Of a DNA stretch of 64,000 bases, positions 52,492 to 62,657 are shown piece after piece. Position numbers and translations under genes: made by a program. Source of the DNA: Entamoeba invadens IP1 (Eukaryota > Evosea > Mastigamoebida > Endamoebidae); assembly GCF_000330505.1 (NCBI RefSeq), contig NW_004443552.1, positions 224,474 to 288,473 of the forward strand. The letters are read 5' to 3'. Under the pieces are notes generated by a model. It made no database searches and had not been told where the DNA came from. It worked only from the letters and a program-made list of their open reading frames with translations. Position 1 is the first letter of the stretch; every line of letters begins with the position of its first letter.

Positions 52492-54474
52492 ATGAAGACG
52501 TTGCTTGCTCCACAACGCAGGCGAAAGGCTGTTTCACTTAACATCCCATCGCATCCTTTTGCACTTTTGGCCAAAGAAGGAGTAATCATTCCTTCATTGA
52601 CAGAAATCATTTTGGACGCGTTTGGCCGCTTTGAGGAGAACTTCACTGCACTCTCGGCTTCACAACTCCCACACCCACTTCCTCCTTTATTGGCTTCACG
52701 ACTTTTACAAGTCGTTGCGAACAACCCAACAGCGTCTGACATGGATTTGAATATTATTATGTATAGACTTTTGGCTGCTGGTACGGGACAAACCGCTTTA
52801 GACATTCATGGCACACATTTATTAACAAGACCAACGTGTTTAAACATTTTTCAATTGTCGATGACACTCAATATAACCACACTCGATATTAGTCAGGCAA
52901 GGGGTTGTACGTCCGACGACTTGTCTTTGCTGTGCAAAAATCTGAAGAATTTGAAATACCTCAACACATCGGGATGTCTGGCGTTTGACGATTACTGCCT
53001 TGCCTCCGTCTTACAATTAAGACCGCCACTCGAAACTATTAATATTAGTAGTTGTCCGAGAATAACAGATTACTCCTTGCAATGTATCGCTAACATTCAA
53101 ACACTCCGAATCTTCAAGGCTAACAATACTGCTTTGACATTTGTTGGTCTGAAGTTCTTAAACGGACTTTTCGAATTGGAACTCCTCAATTGTAAATACT
53201 TGACAGATCAATGCCTCGACTTTCTCTCGAGAAGTAATCCACAACTTCGATCGCTTGCAATCTCTGGTCCTAAAATCACAGACAAGGCAATTCAAGTGTT
53301 CTTGCAACGAACACCAAATCTCAATTTTCTTAATTTGACAAATTGCGTGAACGCCGGGGTCTTCACGTTGTCGCAACTCTTCCACTCGAGATTCAAATTA
53401 ATAAGTTTGAATCTTTCCAATTGTTTCAGTGTATCTGCCGATGACCTTATGCGGGCATACAATCAGTTATATGCGTCTACTCTATTTTCTTGGTTAGTCG
53501 ACTTGAGGTATCTCAACTTGTGTGGGTGTACCAGAATAACACCAGCATTTTTATCTACACTTCTTCAAAACACGCCCAAACTGAAGACTTTGATACTCGA
53601 CGCAGTCACCATGGACGAGACTTCAATGCAAATGTTCTTACAATCATCGACTGTGGCGGCAGATGTCACACGACGGTCTGTGGCTCGAAGTGGTGCTAAA
53701 ATATCGCCACTCACTATTTCATTCAGCCACTGTAATATATCAACACAATGTTTTGTCAACTTGTTCAGCGTCAGGGGGTGCGATTTGATATCACTGAATG
53801 TAAACTGCTGTCCAACTCTGAACGAACTTGCCATGAGTGTCTTAGGCGATTGCGCCCATTCGTTGACACATTTCTATTGTCAGAATAACAGTGGCTTAAC
53901 GGAGACTGCGCTGATACAATTCATTTACAGGTCACCACGACTTCGGGTGTTATTCTTAAACGGAACGTCTGCGGTGACAAATCGAGTGATATTAGCTGTA
54001 AGAGACTCGTGCTTAAATATTTCCCATTTTAATATCAGCGAGTGCGAGAACATTACACCGGAGAGCGCCGTTGTTTTGTCGTCAATGCGATCGTTGCAAT
54101 ACCTCGATATATCATTCACAAAATTCACACCAGAAACCATCAAACCAGTTGTAAATTCATTGCCAAGAATCACATACTTCAGCATGCAAGGTGTCACATA
54201 CAAACAATCCGATTTGTTCTTACAGGAGGCACAATGGATGAACGTGATGAGACTTAATTTCTCGCAATGCTCAGACGCACTTCTGGAAAACATCTCAAAC
54301 AACTGTCCTTTACTTACTACACTCGAACTGAGAATGTGCTCCTTAGTCACCGACTCGGGAATTAAAACACTCATCCAAAAATGTACAAAACTCATCACTG
54401 TTGTGCTCTTGGGGACGTCAGTGTCACCACAAATCCTCGGGTTTTTATCATCTAGAGGAGTTGCCGTTCAATAA
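52492..54474 (+). CDS. Cysteine-containing leucine-rich repeat protein (AMN1/FBXL-like)
   Basis: 660 residues, of which about 500 form LRRs of the cysteine-containing (LRR-CC) type known from F-box FBXL proteins, Amn1 and Rad7: LKYLNTSGCLAFDDYCL, TINISSCPRITDYSLQC, LNFLNLTNCVNAGVFTL, LRYLNLCGCTRITPAFL, TTLELRMCSLVTDSGI. The N-terminal ~100 residues (IPSHPFALLAKEGVII, LTEIILDAFGRF) are helical and could hold a degenerate F-box-like segment, but no clear F-box is visible. Likely role is a protein-binding scaffold, perhaps a ubiquitin-ligase substrate receptor together with the RBX proteins of this window (inference). No signal peptide; no intron. Confidence 0.85.
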   Translation: MKTLLAPQRRRKAVSLNIPSHPFALLAKEGVIIPSLTEIILDAFGRFEENFTALSASQLPHPLPPLLASRLLQVVANNPTASDMDLNIIMYRLLAAGTGQTALDIHGTHLLTRPTCLNIFQLSMTLNITTLDISQARGCTSDDLSLLCKNLKNLKYLNTSGCLAFDDYCLASVLQLRPPLETINISSCPRITDYSLQCIANIQTLRIFKANNTALTFVGLKFLNGLFELELLNCKYLTDQCLDFLSRSNPQLRSLAISGPKITDKAIQVFLQRTPNLNFLNLTNCVNAGVFTLSQLFHSRFKLISLNLSNCFSVSADDLMRAYNQLYASTLFSWLVDLRYLNLCGCTRITPAFLSTLLQNTPKLKTLILDAVTMDETSMQMFLQSSTVAADVTRRSVARSGAKISPLTISFSHCNISTQCFVNLFSVRGCDLISLNVNCCPTLNELAMSVLGDCAHSLTHFYCQNNSGLTETALIQFIYRSPRLRVLFLNGTSAVTNRVILAVRDSCLNISHFNISECENITPESAVVLSSMRSLQYLDISFTKFTPETIKPVVNSLPRITYFSMQGVTYKQSDLFLQEAQWMNVMRLNFSQCSDALLENISNNCPLLTTLELRMCSLVTDSGIKTLIQKCTKLITVVLLGTSVSPQILGFLSSRGVAVQ

Positions 54475-54906
54475 TAATTGTTTTTGTGTTATTTCATATC
54501 TCCAAAGCATTTGTTGAGCTTGTTATATAAAAATTGTGTTATATTTGTATATTAGAATGAACTCAACAACACAAACGGGTTAAAATGCATTTTTGGTCAA
54601 TACTGTTGACCTCTTGATCTATTTTTTTACACCCCCTTCTTTCAAAGTTCAAATACGAAAAATTTGAGTTATTAACTTAAAGACAAATATTGTTCAATTC
54701 ATTCTTCATGATTTCATGGGAAATTTGGTTGTTTTTAACCCAAAGGGTATAATAAAATAATGCTATAGAAGTGGTCGTATTATATAATGTTTTTATAGAG
54801 TTTTATAATTAGTATTATTAACTTTTAAAAACGTAATGATTAAAGAGCAGTTAGTCTTTACAAAAATAGTTGATTCATAAAGAAATGAAATGAACTCTTT
54901 TCAACA
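54475..54906. other. Intergenic region with GAAC-type promoter
   Basis: 432 bp, AT-rich. An exact AATGAACT (Entamoeba GAAC element) lies at 54889-54896, 11 bp before the ATG at 54907. No gene seen. Confidence 0.6.
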
Positions 54907-56352
54907 ATGCAACTGAGTAGTAAACCATCTTTCAATATTGGGTCTCATCGTTGTTTTATCCCAAGAGAGAGAAATATGTCAATGGGTAGTGTACGTATGC
55001 GTATATTCGAAAAGAATTCATTTGAAGAATCTCTAGTGGAATCGTTATACACAAAGCCAATAGTCATCTCAAACATTGTTGAAATGGACTTTATAGACTT
55101 GGAGTACAACCCAGTCAAACGCGAAGAAAGAACATCAACCTTTTCTACAAATGCATCATTTAATAAGAAACCACAGATTTGTACTTCCATTAATAAATCA
55201 ATATTGGAATTAAAAAGGTCCTCATTAAATCAAGACTATGGTTATCAACCACCAGCAATTGTTGTTGAAAAACCACGAACTCCATCTCCTCGAAAATTTC
55301 TCAACGAAAAAAGAATAGTGAATAAGTCCCGGCTTGAACCAGAACCAATTAAAACATTTACAAAAGAATGTAGTGAAAGAAAAACACAAAAAGAGTACCT
55401 CAATGAAATTGCACAGAAAACAAAGGATATAACTAAAGTTGTTCTTGAATCCACTGAAGAAGATGTAGACAACAGTAAAGAAATCTCTTCAGAAGAAATA
55501 GAGGAACTGCTGATCGACAAACAAATATCTTATTGTAATGATAAGGTTAAGTGTATAGTTGACAAAACAGTGATGAATAATGAATTTGTCAGTTGTTACC
55601 AAAATGAGCAACTTAATGAATTTGTTGGTCAAAGTAAACCATCTTCAAGAGGAAACTCATTTACAATAAAGTCAAAGCGTGCGCACCCCCTCCCCAATTG
55701 GAACAAGCGGACTGAAATTCTTTTAAACACTGAATTAAAAATGAGCGAAAGTGGTGCTGCTCTTCTTAAACCAACAGAAGAAACTAAAGATATTGAAGTG
55801 CATACTGAACAAGTAGAAATGCTAGAAGCAGAGTTTATACCTAATATAAACGAATTCAATCCAAGAGAAAGAACTTCTCTCAGAACACCTCTTGAACAAG
55901 AGAAATACACTTTTGAACATTCCAAACGTGTGATTTCATCGCCACTATCTCCAACTATTGGAAGTCCGGAATTGTCCCCACTTAAAAAACACGAAAAGAT
56001 TAAGAAGGATATGAAAAAAGTCTCTCTGAAAGAAAAGATGGAGAAAGTTCTTTTAAGATGTTTATCTTCAGAGTCTTCTCCTCGAAGATTAGAGTCGGTG
56101 GTAACTTCTTCTATCTCGCTTCGAATAAAATACCCAGACTTTGAGACAGCTCCAAAAGTTGTAAAAAAAACATTTCAAATTCCTACATTACAAGTCGATT
56201 TAACTCCAGCTTTGGATTTGATTGAAACTGACGACGAAGTTGTTTTTGAAAACAATGATCTCAAAGAAAAGTATTCCAAGAAAAAAGAGAAGTCACAGAA
56301 TATATCAATGGTAATGGCGTCTTATGGAGACTGCTTTTACTCTGTCTACTAA
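54907..56352 (+). CDS. Disordered, phosphosite-rich protein of unknown function
   Basis: 481 residues with no recognised domain, signal peptide or membrane span. It is rich in Lys, Glu and Ser. Proline-directed phosphorylation sites cluster at two places: KPRTPSPRKF near residue 120 and SSPLSPTIGSPELSPLKK near residue 345, the kind of sites used by CDKs or MAP kinases. An acidic segment (STEEDVDNSKEISSEEIEE) lies near residue 185. The pattern suggests a cell-cycle- or signalling-regulated scaffold (inference). A GAAC element lies right upstream. It may be specific to Entamoeba. Confidence 0.7.
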   Translation: MQLSSKPSFNIGSHRCFIPRERNMSMGSVRMRIFEKNSFEESLVESLYTKPIVISNIVEMDFIDLEYNPVKREERTSTFSTNASFNKKPQICTSINKSILELKRSSLNQDYGYQPPAIVVEKPRTPSPRKFLNEKRIVNKSRLEPEPIKTFTKECSERKTQKEYLNEIAQKTKDITKVVLESTEEDVDNSKEISSEEIEELLIDKQISYCNDKVKCIVDKTVMNNEFVSCYQNEQLNEFVGQSKPSSRGNSFTIKSKRAHPLPNWNKRTEILLNTELKMSESGAALLKPTEETKDIEVHTEQVEMLEAEFIPNINEFNPRERTSLRTPLEQEKYTFEHSKRVISSPLSPTIGSPELSPLKKHEKIKKDMKKVSLKEKMEKVLLRCLSSESSPRRLESVVTSSISLRIKYPDFETAPKVVKKTFQIPTLQVDLTPALDLIETDDEVVFENNDLKEKYSKKKEKSQNISMVMASYGDCFYSVY

Positions 56353-56656
56353 TTCTAATTATATTGTCCATTCTATTTTTATTATATCAATAAAATATAG
56401 TTAATATATTATAATTAATAGTTTACTGTATTTAAACAATTCAAAGTATATATACCATGCATTAATAACTAACTAACAAAAAACTATATATTTATTAAAG
56501 AAGAAAATACAACTAAAGAATAAAAAAACATTAATTAGGAGTATATAAGGGATACTTTCCCGATTATTAAGTAATAAAAATACTAGTAAAAAACTTCAAA
56601 GAAATAAAAACTTCAAAAAGCTCACAAAAAAGAGAACTGAGAACTTGAAGAAACAG
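56353..56656. other. Intergenic region before proteasome beta-1
   Basis: 304 bp. The right part (56590-56650) has repeated AAACTTCAAA-type direct repeats and GAGAACTGAGAACTTG, with GAAC-like cores near 56634-56647. No gene. Confidence 0.55.
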
Positions 56657-57298
56657 ATGTCAGTAAAAGTGAACGCATATCAACCAGTCTCATTGGGAAC
56701 GACGATCATCGGAGTGATCTATGACGGCGGTGTTATATTAGGTGCGGATAGTCGAACTTCATCGGGAAGTTTAGTCTCAAACCGATGCACCAACAAAGTC
56801 CGAATGCTTTCTGACAAGATCGGGTGCTGCACTGCTGGGGATGCGGCTCACAGTGAGACAATAGTCGATTATACTCGTCACTCTCTTCGAATGTACACAT
56901 CTCAGACTGGTGAAGAGCCGTGCGTCCAAGCTGCTGCTACTAGTTACAAAAATTTGGTGTATTCTAACAAGTCCTTTTTATCGTGCTCAGGTATTATAGG
57001 TGGGTATGACGATATTAAAGGAGGGTCAATATATCGTGTGTTGCAAAGTGGTGCTATTGTACCCGGTGAGATGTGCCTTGGAGGGAGTGGCTCTACATAC
57101 ATCTACGGATTTTGTGACGCAAATTTCAGGAAAAATATGACCCTCCAACAAGCGAAACAATTTGTCATCACTGCAATCTCTCTCGCAATTGCACGTGACG
57201 GGTCTTCTGGAGGAAATATCCATACAGTTGTTATTAATAAAGAAAGCGTCACTTCGGAGTGGATCACCGGAGATAAAGTCCCTGCACCAGAAATTTAA
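56657..57298 (+). CDS. PSMB6: 20S proteasome subunit beta-1 (beta type-6), catalytic
   Basis: 213 residues from the ATG at 56657 (MSVKVNAYQPVSLG). The propeptide is 14 residues and Thr15 begins the mature subunit with TTIIGVIYDGGVILGADSRTSSGS, whose SRTSSG block and following NRCTNKVRML are typical of beta-1 (caspase-like). Lys of the NKVR motif and the GDAAHSETIVD and GSGSTYIYGF blocks are intact, so it should be catalytically active. No intron. Together with beta-2 at 31283, two of the three active-site subunits of the proteasome lie in this window. Confidence 0.93.
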   Translation: MSVKVNAYQPVSLGTTIIGVIYDGGVILGADSRTSSGSLVSNRCTNKVRMLSDKIGCCTAGDAAHSETIVDYTRHSLRMYTSQTGEEPCVQAAATSYKNLVYSNKSFLSCSGIIGGYDDIKGGSIYRVLQSGAIVPGEMCLGGSGSTYIYGFCDANFRKNMTLQQAKQFVITAISLAIARDGSSGGNIHTVVINKESVTSEWITGDKVPAPEI

Positions 57299-58010
57299 TA
57301 ACACTTTTTTGAATTGTTGTATTTAAATGTTTTTCTTTTTATATTTGTTATATAATAATTTATTATATAGTATTATATAGTATTATAAATTTGATGTTAA
57401 ATTGTATTATTAAAATGTTATAAATTAACTATTTGTGTTTTTTTAAAGAAACAATTGCCTGATCGAAATTCGTTGAACTTTTAATAAATAATAAAACAAA
57501 TGTTAATAATATAGTTTTTTGTATTATATTATGTAACACGCTCATTTTAAAGTAAATTTGAATAGTATATAATATCATTTATAATAGTAATAAAAATAAT
57601 GATTGTAATACAAGAATAATAAAATGTTTTAAACGAAAACGATTAAGTTATTGTATTAAGTATTTGCCAAGATATTTTGCTCAATTAAAAATCAATCAAA
57701 CAAAACAACATTTTTTCAAAACTTTTTACGTTAAACTTAGCACAAACAATCACTGAATTTGATGCTTTTTGGTATCAAAAATCGGGCATCAATAATTCCC
57801 ACAAAAGGAAAAAAATAGTTTAACATATCTTTATAAGAACCATTATTCGTTTTTGCCATTGAACTGTGCAAAATAAGACGGACATTGACCAAAGCAAGCC
57901 AAAGAATAAGCACTACACTATCATTACCACAATCCAAAGAAAAAGTGTAAAACAAAAAGGGAAAACAACATTATTTGAACTTCCAAAAAGATTAGGAACT
58001 CTATTTTGAT
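57299..58010. other. AT-rich intergenic region
   Basis: 712 bp between proteasome beta-1 and the tyrosine phosphatase. AT-rich, with no credible gene. The frame at 57737-57955 on the minus strand is not supported by composition or family. Confidence 0.6.
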
Positions 58011-59216
58011 ATGGATTTTGCAGAAATAAAGAAGAATTCGCCAATATACACACCATCAATGGTGTCTTGTGCAACTAGCCCACAAAATGTTAGTAAGAAT
58101 AGATACACTGACGTTTTGGCTTTAAACAGTACACGTGTCAAGTTAGGAGAAGATGAGAGATATATAAACGCAGACTACTTGATGAATGGCAGACTCATCG
58201 CGTGTCAGGCACCAATCCCAACGACTGTAGAAGATTTTTTAGAGATGATAGTGCAAGAAGAACCCGCAATGGTAGTCATGCTAACTCGATGCCAAGAAGG
58301 GTTTGGGGTTAAAGCCACTCCTTATTGGGGATATGCCTACCAAAACGGTCAAGCTGTCTTTGGGAAATACACTGTGACGACGTTAGACACTTTATACCCG
58401 GACGTCAAAGAGTCCGAGTATCAACACGATTTACAAATCCGCCATCTTCAAATTCTTGAGGGCAATAAGGCATATTCTTTTGTCCAAATACATTACCTGG
58501 GGTGGCCTGATATGGGGGTGCCTAAACATCCAGAGAACTTAGTTGATTTGATCTACGCACAAGTTCTAATAGGAGCGACAGATACCTTTGCCAAGAGAAA
58601 CACAATAGTGGTCCATTGTTCTGCGGGAGTCGGAAGAACTGGCGTGTATTGCATTCTGTCCAGAATCATTGACCAAGTCGTCCACTCTATTCTTGAAAAA
58701 ACTACTTTTTACCAAGCACACCGTTTGTTGTTATTGTGTGTACTGCTTTGATAATTACACGTCCTTTATCATATTTACTATAATATAATTATCTATAGTA
58801 ATAAATATAGTTCTCCTATAAATAGTTTTTTAAAATGTTTCCTGCTACCTAGATACCATCAAAGAAACACAAAAACCTGATGTTCAGCTCGGAAGGATAC
58901 TCCAAAAATCGTGGCTGACATCGATAAGGCGATCGACAAGGTCGTCGATGCTGCTCTTCAAAATGAAGAGCCGGTCCCATTCAGCTCGTGGGAAACCCTA
59001 ATTCCCCAAATGATCTTGTCCATGCGAAACGAACGACCGCTGATGGTCCAAAAGGACGAGCAGTACGGTTTCATCTTCGATTCTCTCGACTACTTCTATT
59101 CCCATGCAATTTCAGTGATCGAACAGTACTATGAAGTCGCAGACGCATTAGAGCCTCTGCTTCAACCAATTCACAAAGACGTCTTGTTGGAATTCATCTC
59201 CCGTAATCAGTTCTAA
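58011..59216 (+). CDS. Protein tyrosine phosphatase, two exons
   Basis: Exons 58011-58722 and 58888-59216 give 346 residues. The catalytic loop VHCSAGVGRTGVYC has Cys203 and the Arg; the WPD acid loop is at residues 166-168 (YLGWPDMGVP), and the substrate loop NRYTDVLALNSTRVKL at ~30-45 keeps the NRY signature of classical PTPs. The second exon supplies the Q-loop region (MRNERPLMVQKDEQYGFIFDSL), which matches the RxxRxxMVQTxxQYxFIxxAL motif of the family, so it must belong to this gene although its own frame starts without ATG. The 165-nt intron has a GTTTGT donor and a CAG acceptor (58885-58887); a TAG acceptor nearer gives the wrong frame. Between the catalytic loop and the Q-loop there is an unusual ~75-residue insertion. 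Confidence 0.82.
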
Positions 59217-59389
59217 GCAACCTTTCAGTACTATTGGTTTCGTTCATGAACAAGTTGGTCTCTTGCAGGGATCAAAAACTGCCACCCCAATATCTGTTTA
59301 TGAAAATATTATGTGTAGTAATACTTGGGATTATGTGTATGGGTAAACCAAAGATCACATGTGGTAAATTTAACAAAATGGATATATTT

Positions 59390-60139
59390 TTATTTCGCTT
59401 TCTTGTTGCTCCATTTAAGAGCAACAACCTTCGTGACTGGGAATGTGTCGGGATGGTGCGAGCCGACAAACAAGTCCGAGGTGATCCCTGTGGGGACTTG
59501 GTATGTGTCCGTGAATTCGGCGGCGATGTATGAAGAGTCGTCCTGTTTGATACCAAAAAAGGCAAGGACAGCAACAACCCACTTTTTGGAGTTACTTGGG
59601 CTGATGACAAGACTGTCCTTCACTGTGGGGACGTGGTCAAACTTCATTGGCTCTGTCTTTGACGGGTTGACCAAAGTGAAGGCGAAATGCTTTTTGTCGT
59701 CTTTGACCCACTCGTCTTGTTTTTGCGATGTTGGTATTGGAAGCGATGTGAACGAACCAAAGACGTACTTGTTATACGTGATGACGATGATCATCACATT
59801 TCGTTTTTCACAGACGCACCGATTGATCCCATATGCGTTTAACCCGTCGACATCGGAGTCGTAAATGAGAGAGAACTCGCTTTTCCCAGTCCACTTCTGT
59901 AAAGTTTCTTTGTTCTTTTCGATAATGTCTTTTGTCTCCACAACATGTTGTGCGTGATCTTTCTTCGAGATGGGTTTCTTTCTCTTCACACCGCCCTCGG
60001 GAGCGTCTTCGATTGGTTTTGGTTTTGGAAGTGGTTTGTTGATTGTGTATGGTACCTGTAGAGTTGGGGGCATGCACATATTAATCGTGCCGTAGTTGAC
60101 AATAGTGACGCCCGTGAGCTGACTAAGTCCCTGGTTCAT
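59390..60139 (-). CDS. TLDc-domain protein (second of two in the window)
   Basis: 249 residues: an N-terminal Pro/Lys-rich segment (PLPKPKPIEDAPEGG), a helical linker (VETKDIIEKNKETLQKWTG) and a TLDc domain (FSLIYDSDVDGLNAYGI, RNVMIIVITYNKYVFGSF, KKHFAFTLVNP, VTKVVALKW). It is a clear paralogue of the protein at 36819 but longer by an N-terminal extension. Function in Entamoeba is unknown. It converges with the tyrosine phosphatase gene; only 173 bp separate their stop codons, so the 3' regions are close. Confidence 0.82.
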   Translation of the reverse strand: MNQGLSQLTGVTIVNYGTINMCMPPTLQVPYTINKPLPKPKPIEDAPEGGVKRKKPISKKDHAQHVVETKDIIEKNKETLQKWTGKSEFSLIYDSDVDGLNAYGINRCVCEKRNVMIIVITYNKYVFGSFTSLPIPTSQKQDEWVKDDKKHFAFTLVNPSKTEPMKFDHVPTVKDSLVISPSNSKKWVVAVLAFFGIKQDDSSYIAAEFTDTYQVPTGITSDLFVGSHHPDTFPVTKVVALKWSNKKAK

Positions 60140-60299
60140 TTTTGTTTTTTATAACAATTTCAGTTTCTCTCTTTTCTTATTTTTTGCAAGACCATCCTTC
60201 ATTAATAGTTTCATTCCTTCATTGCTCTGAACTATTTCTTTATTAGTTTGAAAATAGAATATTTATAGTATCATAGACACAATGACAAGAAAAGATTGT

Positions 60300-61691
60300 T
60301 TATTCGAGTGATGGACCAGTGAACTTGATTTTCTTACAAATCAGTCTCTTTCCGTCTCCCTTCTTCCCCACGAACTCTCCTTCTTTGAACACAAGATTTC
60401 CTCTCGAGTAGACTTCTTTTGGATATCCCTTAAGCTTTAACCCTTCCCAAATCGTGTGATCGACGTTGGAATGCATATTCTTCACACTGACTTCAAACGC
60501 TTTGTGGGGGTCATACAAAACAAAATCGGCGTCAGACCCGACACACAACGCCCCCTTTTGTGGGTAAAGTCCAAACAACTTTGCTGGATTGACACAACAC
60601 ACTTCAACGACTTTAGTGAACGGCAGAACACCTTCATTGGCTTTGGACAACATGTACGGGAACATATTCTCAACACCAGCACATCCGTTTGGGATCTTCG
60701 TGAAGTCCTTATCACCCCAATGCTTCTCACTCAACTGGAACGGACAGTGATCAGTCGCGACAGTGGAGATGACTCCCCGCTTTAACGCGTCCCAAAGAGC
60801 CGCTTGACTCTCTTTCCCTTTCATCGGTGGGGAACAAACATACTTGATGGCGTCGTCTCTCTTGTAGACATCGCTTGTCATCTCAAGATACTGAATGCAA
60901 GTCTCCGCAAAGATCGGGTACCCCTCTTTGCGCGCTTCTTCGAGTGCTTTGACGCCGCCTTTGTTGGCCAAGTGGACAATATAAAGTGGCGCTTTTGTGC
61001 TCTTTGCAATGGCTATGGCACGTTGGTCGGCTTCTTCTTCGACAAACTCGGGACGAGAAAGGTAATGGTAGTACGGTGTCATGTGATTCTCTTCTTTAAA
61101 TTCAGCAATCAGCGTGTTAATGATTTCTCTGTTTTCGGCGTGGACCCCAAGCAATGCGCCACACTCTTTGGTTTTCTTTAAGATGGTGTAGAACTGTCCA
61201 TCATTCACAAAGAAGTCGTACACCATGAATATCTTGAAGGAAGTCACTCCAGACTCGACAGCAGTTTCCACGGAATCGAGTAACGGTTTGGTGCTTATAT
61301 CTTTGATAGCAATATGGAACGCATAGTCGACACATGCCTGTACACTTGCAAGCGCATCTCGTCTCTTAAGAGTGTCACCAAGTAACTCCCCAGTGTTTTG
61401 AATGGCAAAGTCAAAAACGGTTGTTGTTCCACCACAAGCAGCTGCGCGTGTCCCAGCTTCGTAATCATCTGCACTTATTGTGCCACCAAACGGCATGGCT
61501 AAATGGGTGTGGCCATCTATTGCACCAGGAAGGACATAGAGACCAGTCGCATCTATGACTTTCTTACAGTGAGTCTCGGGTATAGAAACACCAATACATT
61601 CAATCTTGCCGTCTTTGATGAGGATATCAGCTTTGTACGTCGCTGTATCAGTGATAATGGTTCCGTTCTTCACCAACGTGTAGTCGTCCAT
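60300..61691 (-). CDS. Dihydropyrimidinase / D-hydantoinase
   Basis: 463 residues of the cyclic amidohydrolase family, which opens dihydrouracil, dihydrothymine or hydantoin rings using a two-zinc centre. Ligands are all present: HxH in DGHTHLAMPFG, the Lys to be carbamylated in TSFKIFMVYD, His in GVHAENRE and in YIVHLANKG, and Asp in VATDHCPF. The PFGGTISADDYEAGT and NCYV-region equivalents (KYVCSPPMKGKE) fit dihydropyrimidinase/hydantoinase rather than dihydroorotase. Amoebae lack de novo pyrimidine synthesis, so a role in pyrimidine breakdown or salvage is plausible. The gene is intron-free and the family is widespread in bacteria; lateral acquisition is possible but not shown here. Confidence 0.92.
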   Translation of the reverse strand: MDDYTLVKNGTIITDTATYKADILIKDGKIECIGVSIPETHCKKVIDATGLYVLPGAIDGHTHLAMPFGGTISADDYEAGTRAAACGGTTTVFDFAIQNTGELLGDTLKRRDALASVQACVDYAFHIAIKDISTKPLLDSVETAVESGVTSFKIFMVYDFFVNDGQFYTILKKTKECGALLGVHAENREIINTLIAEFKEENHMTPYYHYLSRPEFVEEEADQRAIAIAKSTKAPLYIVHLANKGGVKALEEARKEGYPIFAETCIQYLEMTSDVYKRDDAIKYVCSPPMKGKESQAALWDALKRGVISTVATDHCPFQLSEKHWGDKDFTKIPNGCAGVENMFPYMLSKANEGVLPFTKVVEVCCVNPAKLFGLYPQKGALCVGSDADFVLYDPHKAFEVSVKNMHSNVDHTIWEGLKLKGYPKEVYSRGNLVFKEGEFVGKKGDGKRLICKKIKFTGPSLE

Positions 61692-62657
61692 TGTTTTGTA
61701 ATAATCAGTTTTTAATTCGTTGCTTCAATGCTTCGATCTGCAAACTTCTTCTCTTCTTTTTTAAAATGGTTAAAAGGAAAAATTCAACATAAACAATTGT
61801 TATTAATTATTAATATCAATAATTATTTATAATTATTTTATTAATTTATTATAATTAAAATTTCATAACATTAGAACTATTAGATGTAAATTTGTTGTTT
61901 ATTATATAAAATTTGTCATATATTATATTGTTAAAAAATTATTATTATTACAAACATTATTAAACAACATATATATTATTTTATATCATTTTTCATAAAT
62001 AACAAATTCCACAATTAAAAATAAAATAACTATAATTTATAGTTTGTTGTTTTTGTAATAACACATTTAGATTACCTACAAAAATCGGAAAAATAATAAA
62101 ATCCCAAAACTTTGAGCCATTGTCTATTTTTAGTTCAATTGTCAAAAATTTTGAGATCTCCCGTTAAATAGTCGAAAACAGAATTGTTATAATTTTTGTT
62201 TTTGAAGAGTTGTTTACTGGTTGAACGATCCCACAAACGCATGAATATTATGATATCACAAAATTTTCCAAGTAAATTATTAACAATAAGCACTTTTGGG
62301 AGGATATTCAAACTCCAGAAATGCCACGGAACTGAAAATTTAAGAAAAACCAAAAGAAGCCAACGGAACGTTCTATAACCAAAAAAAAGAAAGCAAAACC
62401 AATAGTAAAAGAGCCATCAATAATGAACAGAACCGGGGGATTTGGACTTCATTTGCTCCTCGAAAAGAGGAGAAACTTCCAGAGACTGAAGGATTCCGCA
62501 GAATGCGACAGAAAAGCAAAGAAGTCTAGACGGAGTTGGTCCACTTCTTCGTCCCAAGGGTCAGAAGGATTTAGGTTGTGCAAACTATACGGAATAGTAA
62601 AAAATCTATTTGGACTAATACCTTGATTTAAAATCAACTGAAACTTGAAAGGTTGAA
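61692..62657. other. Intergenic region, AT-rich then mixed
   Basis: 966 bp between the dihydropyrimidinase and type I membrane protein genes. 61760-62160 is very AT-rich. 62340-62640 is GC-richer and contains a doubtful small frame listed separately. Two divergent promoters must lie here. Confidence 0.6.
62423..62626 (+). CDS. Doubtful small basic protein of 67 residues
   Basis: A 67-codon frame with a basic middle (ECDRKAKKSRRSWSTSSS). It is listed because the bases are clearly GC-richer than nearby intergenic DNA, but the opposite strand is also open over the same bases and no family is recognised. It may simply be the promoter/leader of the gene at 62658. Confidence 0.2.
   Translation: MNRTGGFGLHLLLEKRRNFQRLKDSAECDRKAKKSRRSWSTSSSQGSEGFRLCKLYGIVKNLFGLIP

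Noticed and set aside
57737..57955. 72-residue minus-strand frame before the tyrosine phosphatase
   Set aside because: No recognisable family and no promoter-like sequence; overlaps the likely phosphatase promoter.
58723..58860. TAG acceptor for the tyrosine phosphatase intron near 58850
   Set aside because: It puts the second exon in a frame that loses the Q-loop motif and stops early; the CAG at 58885-58887 keeps the family sequence.
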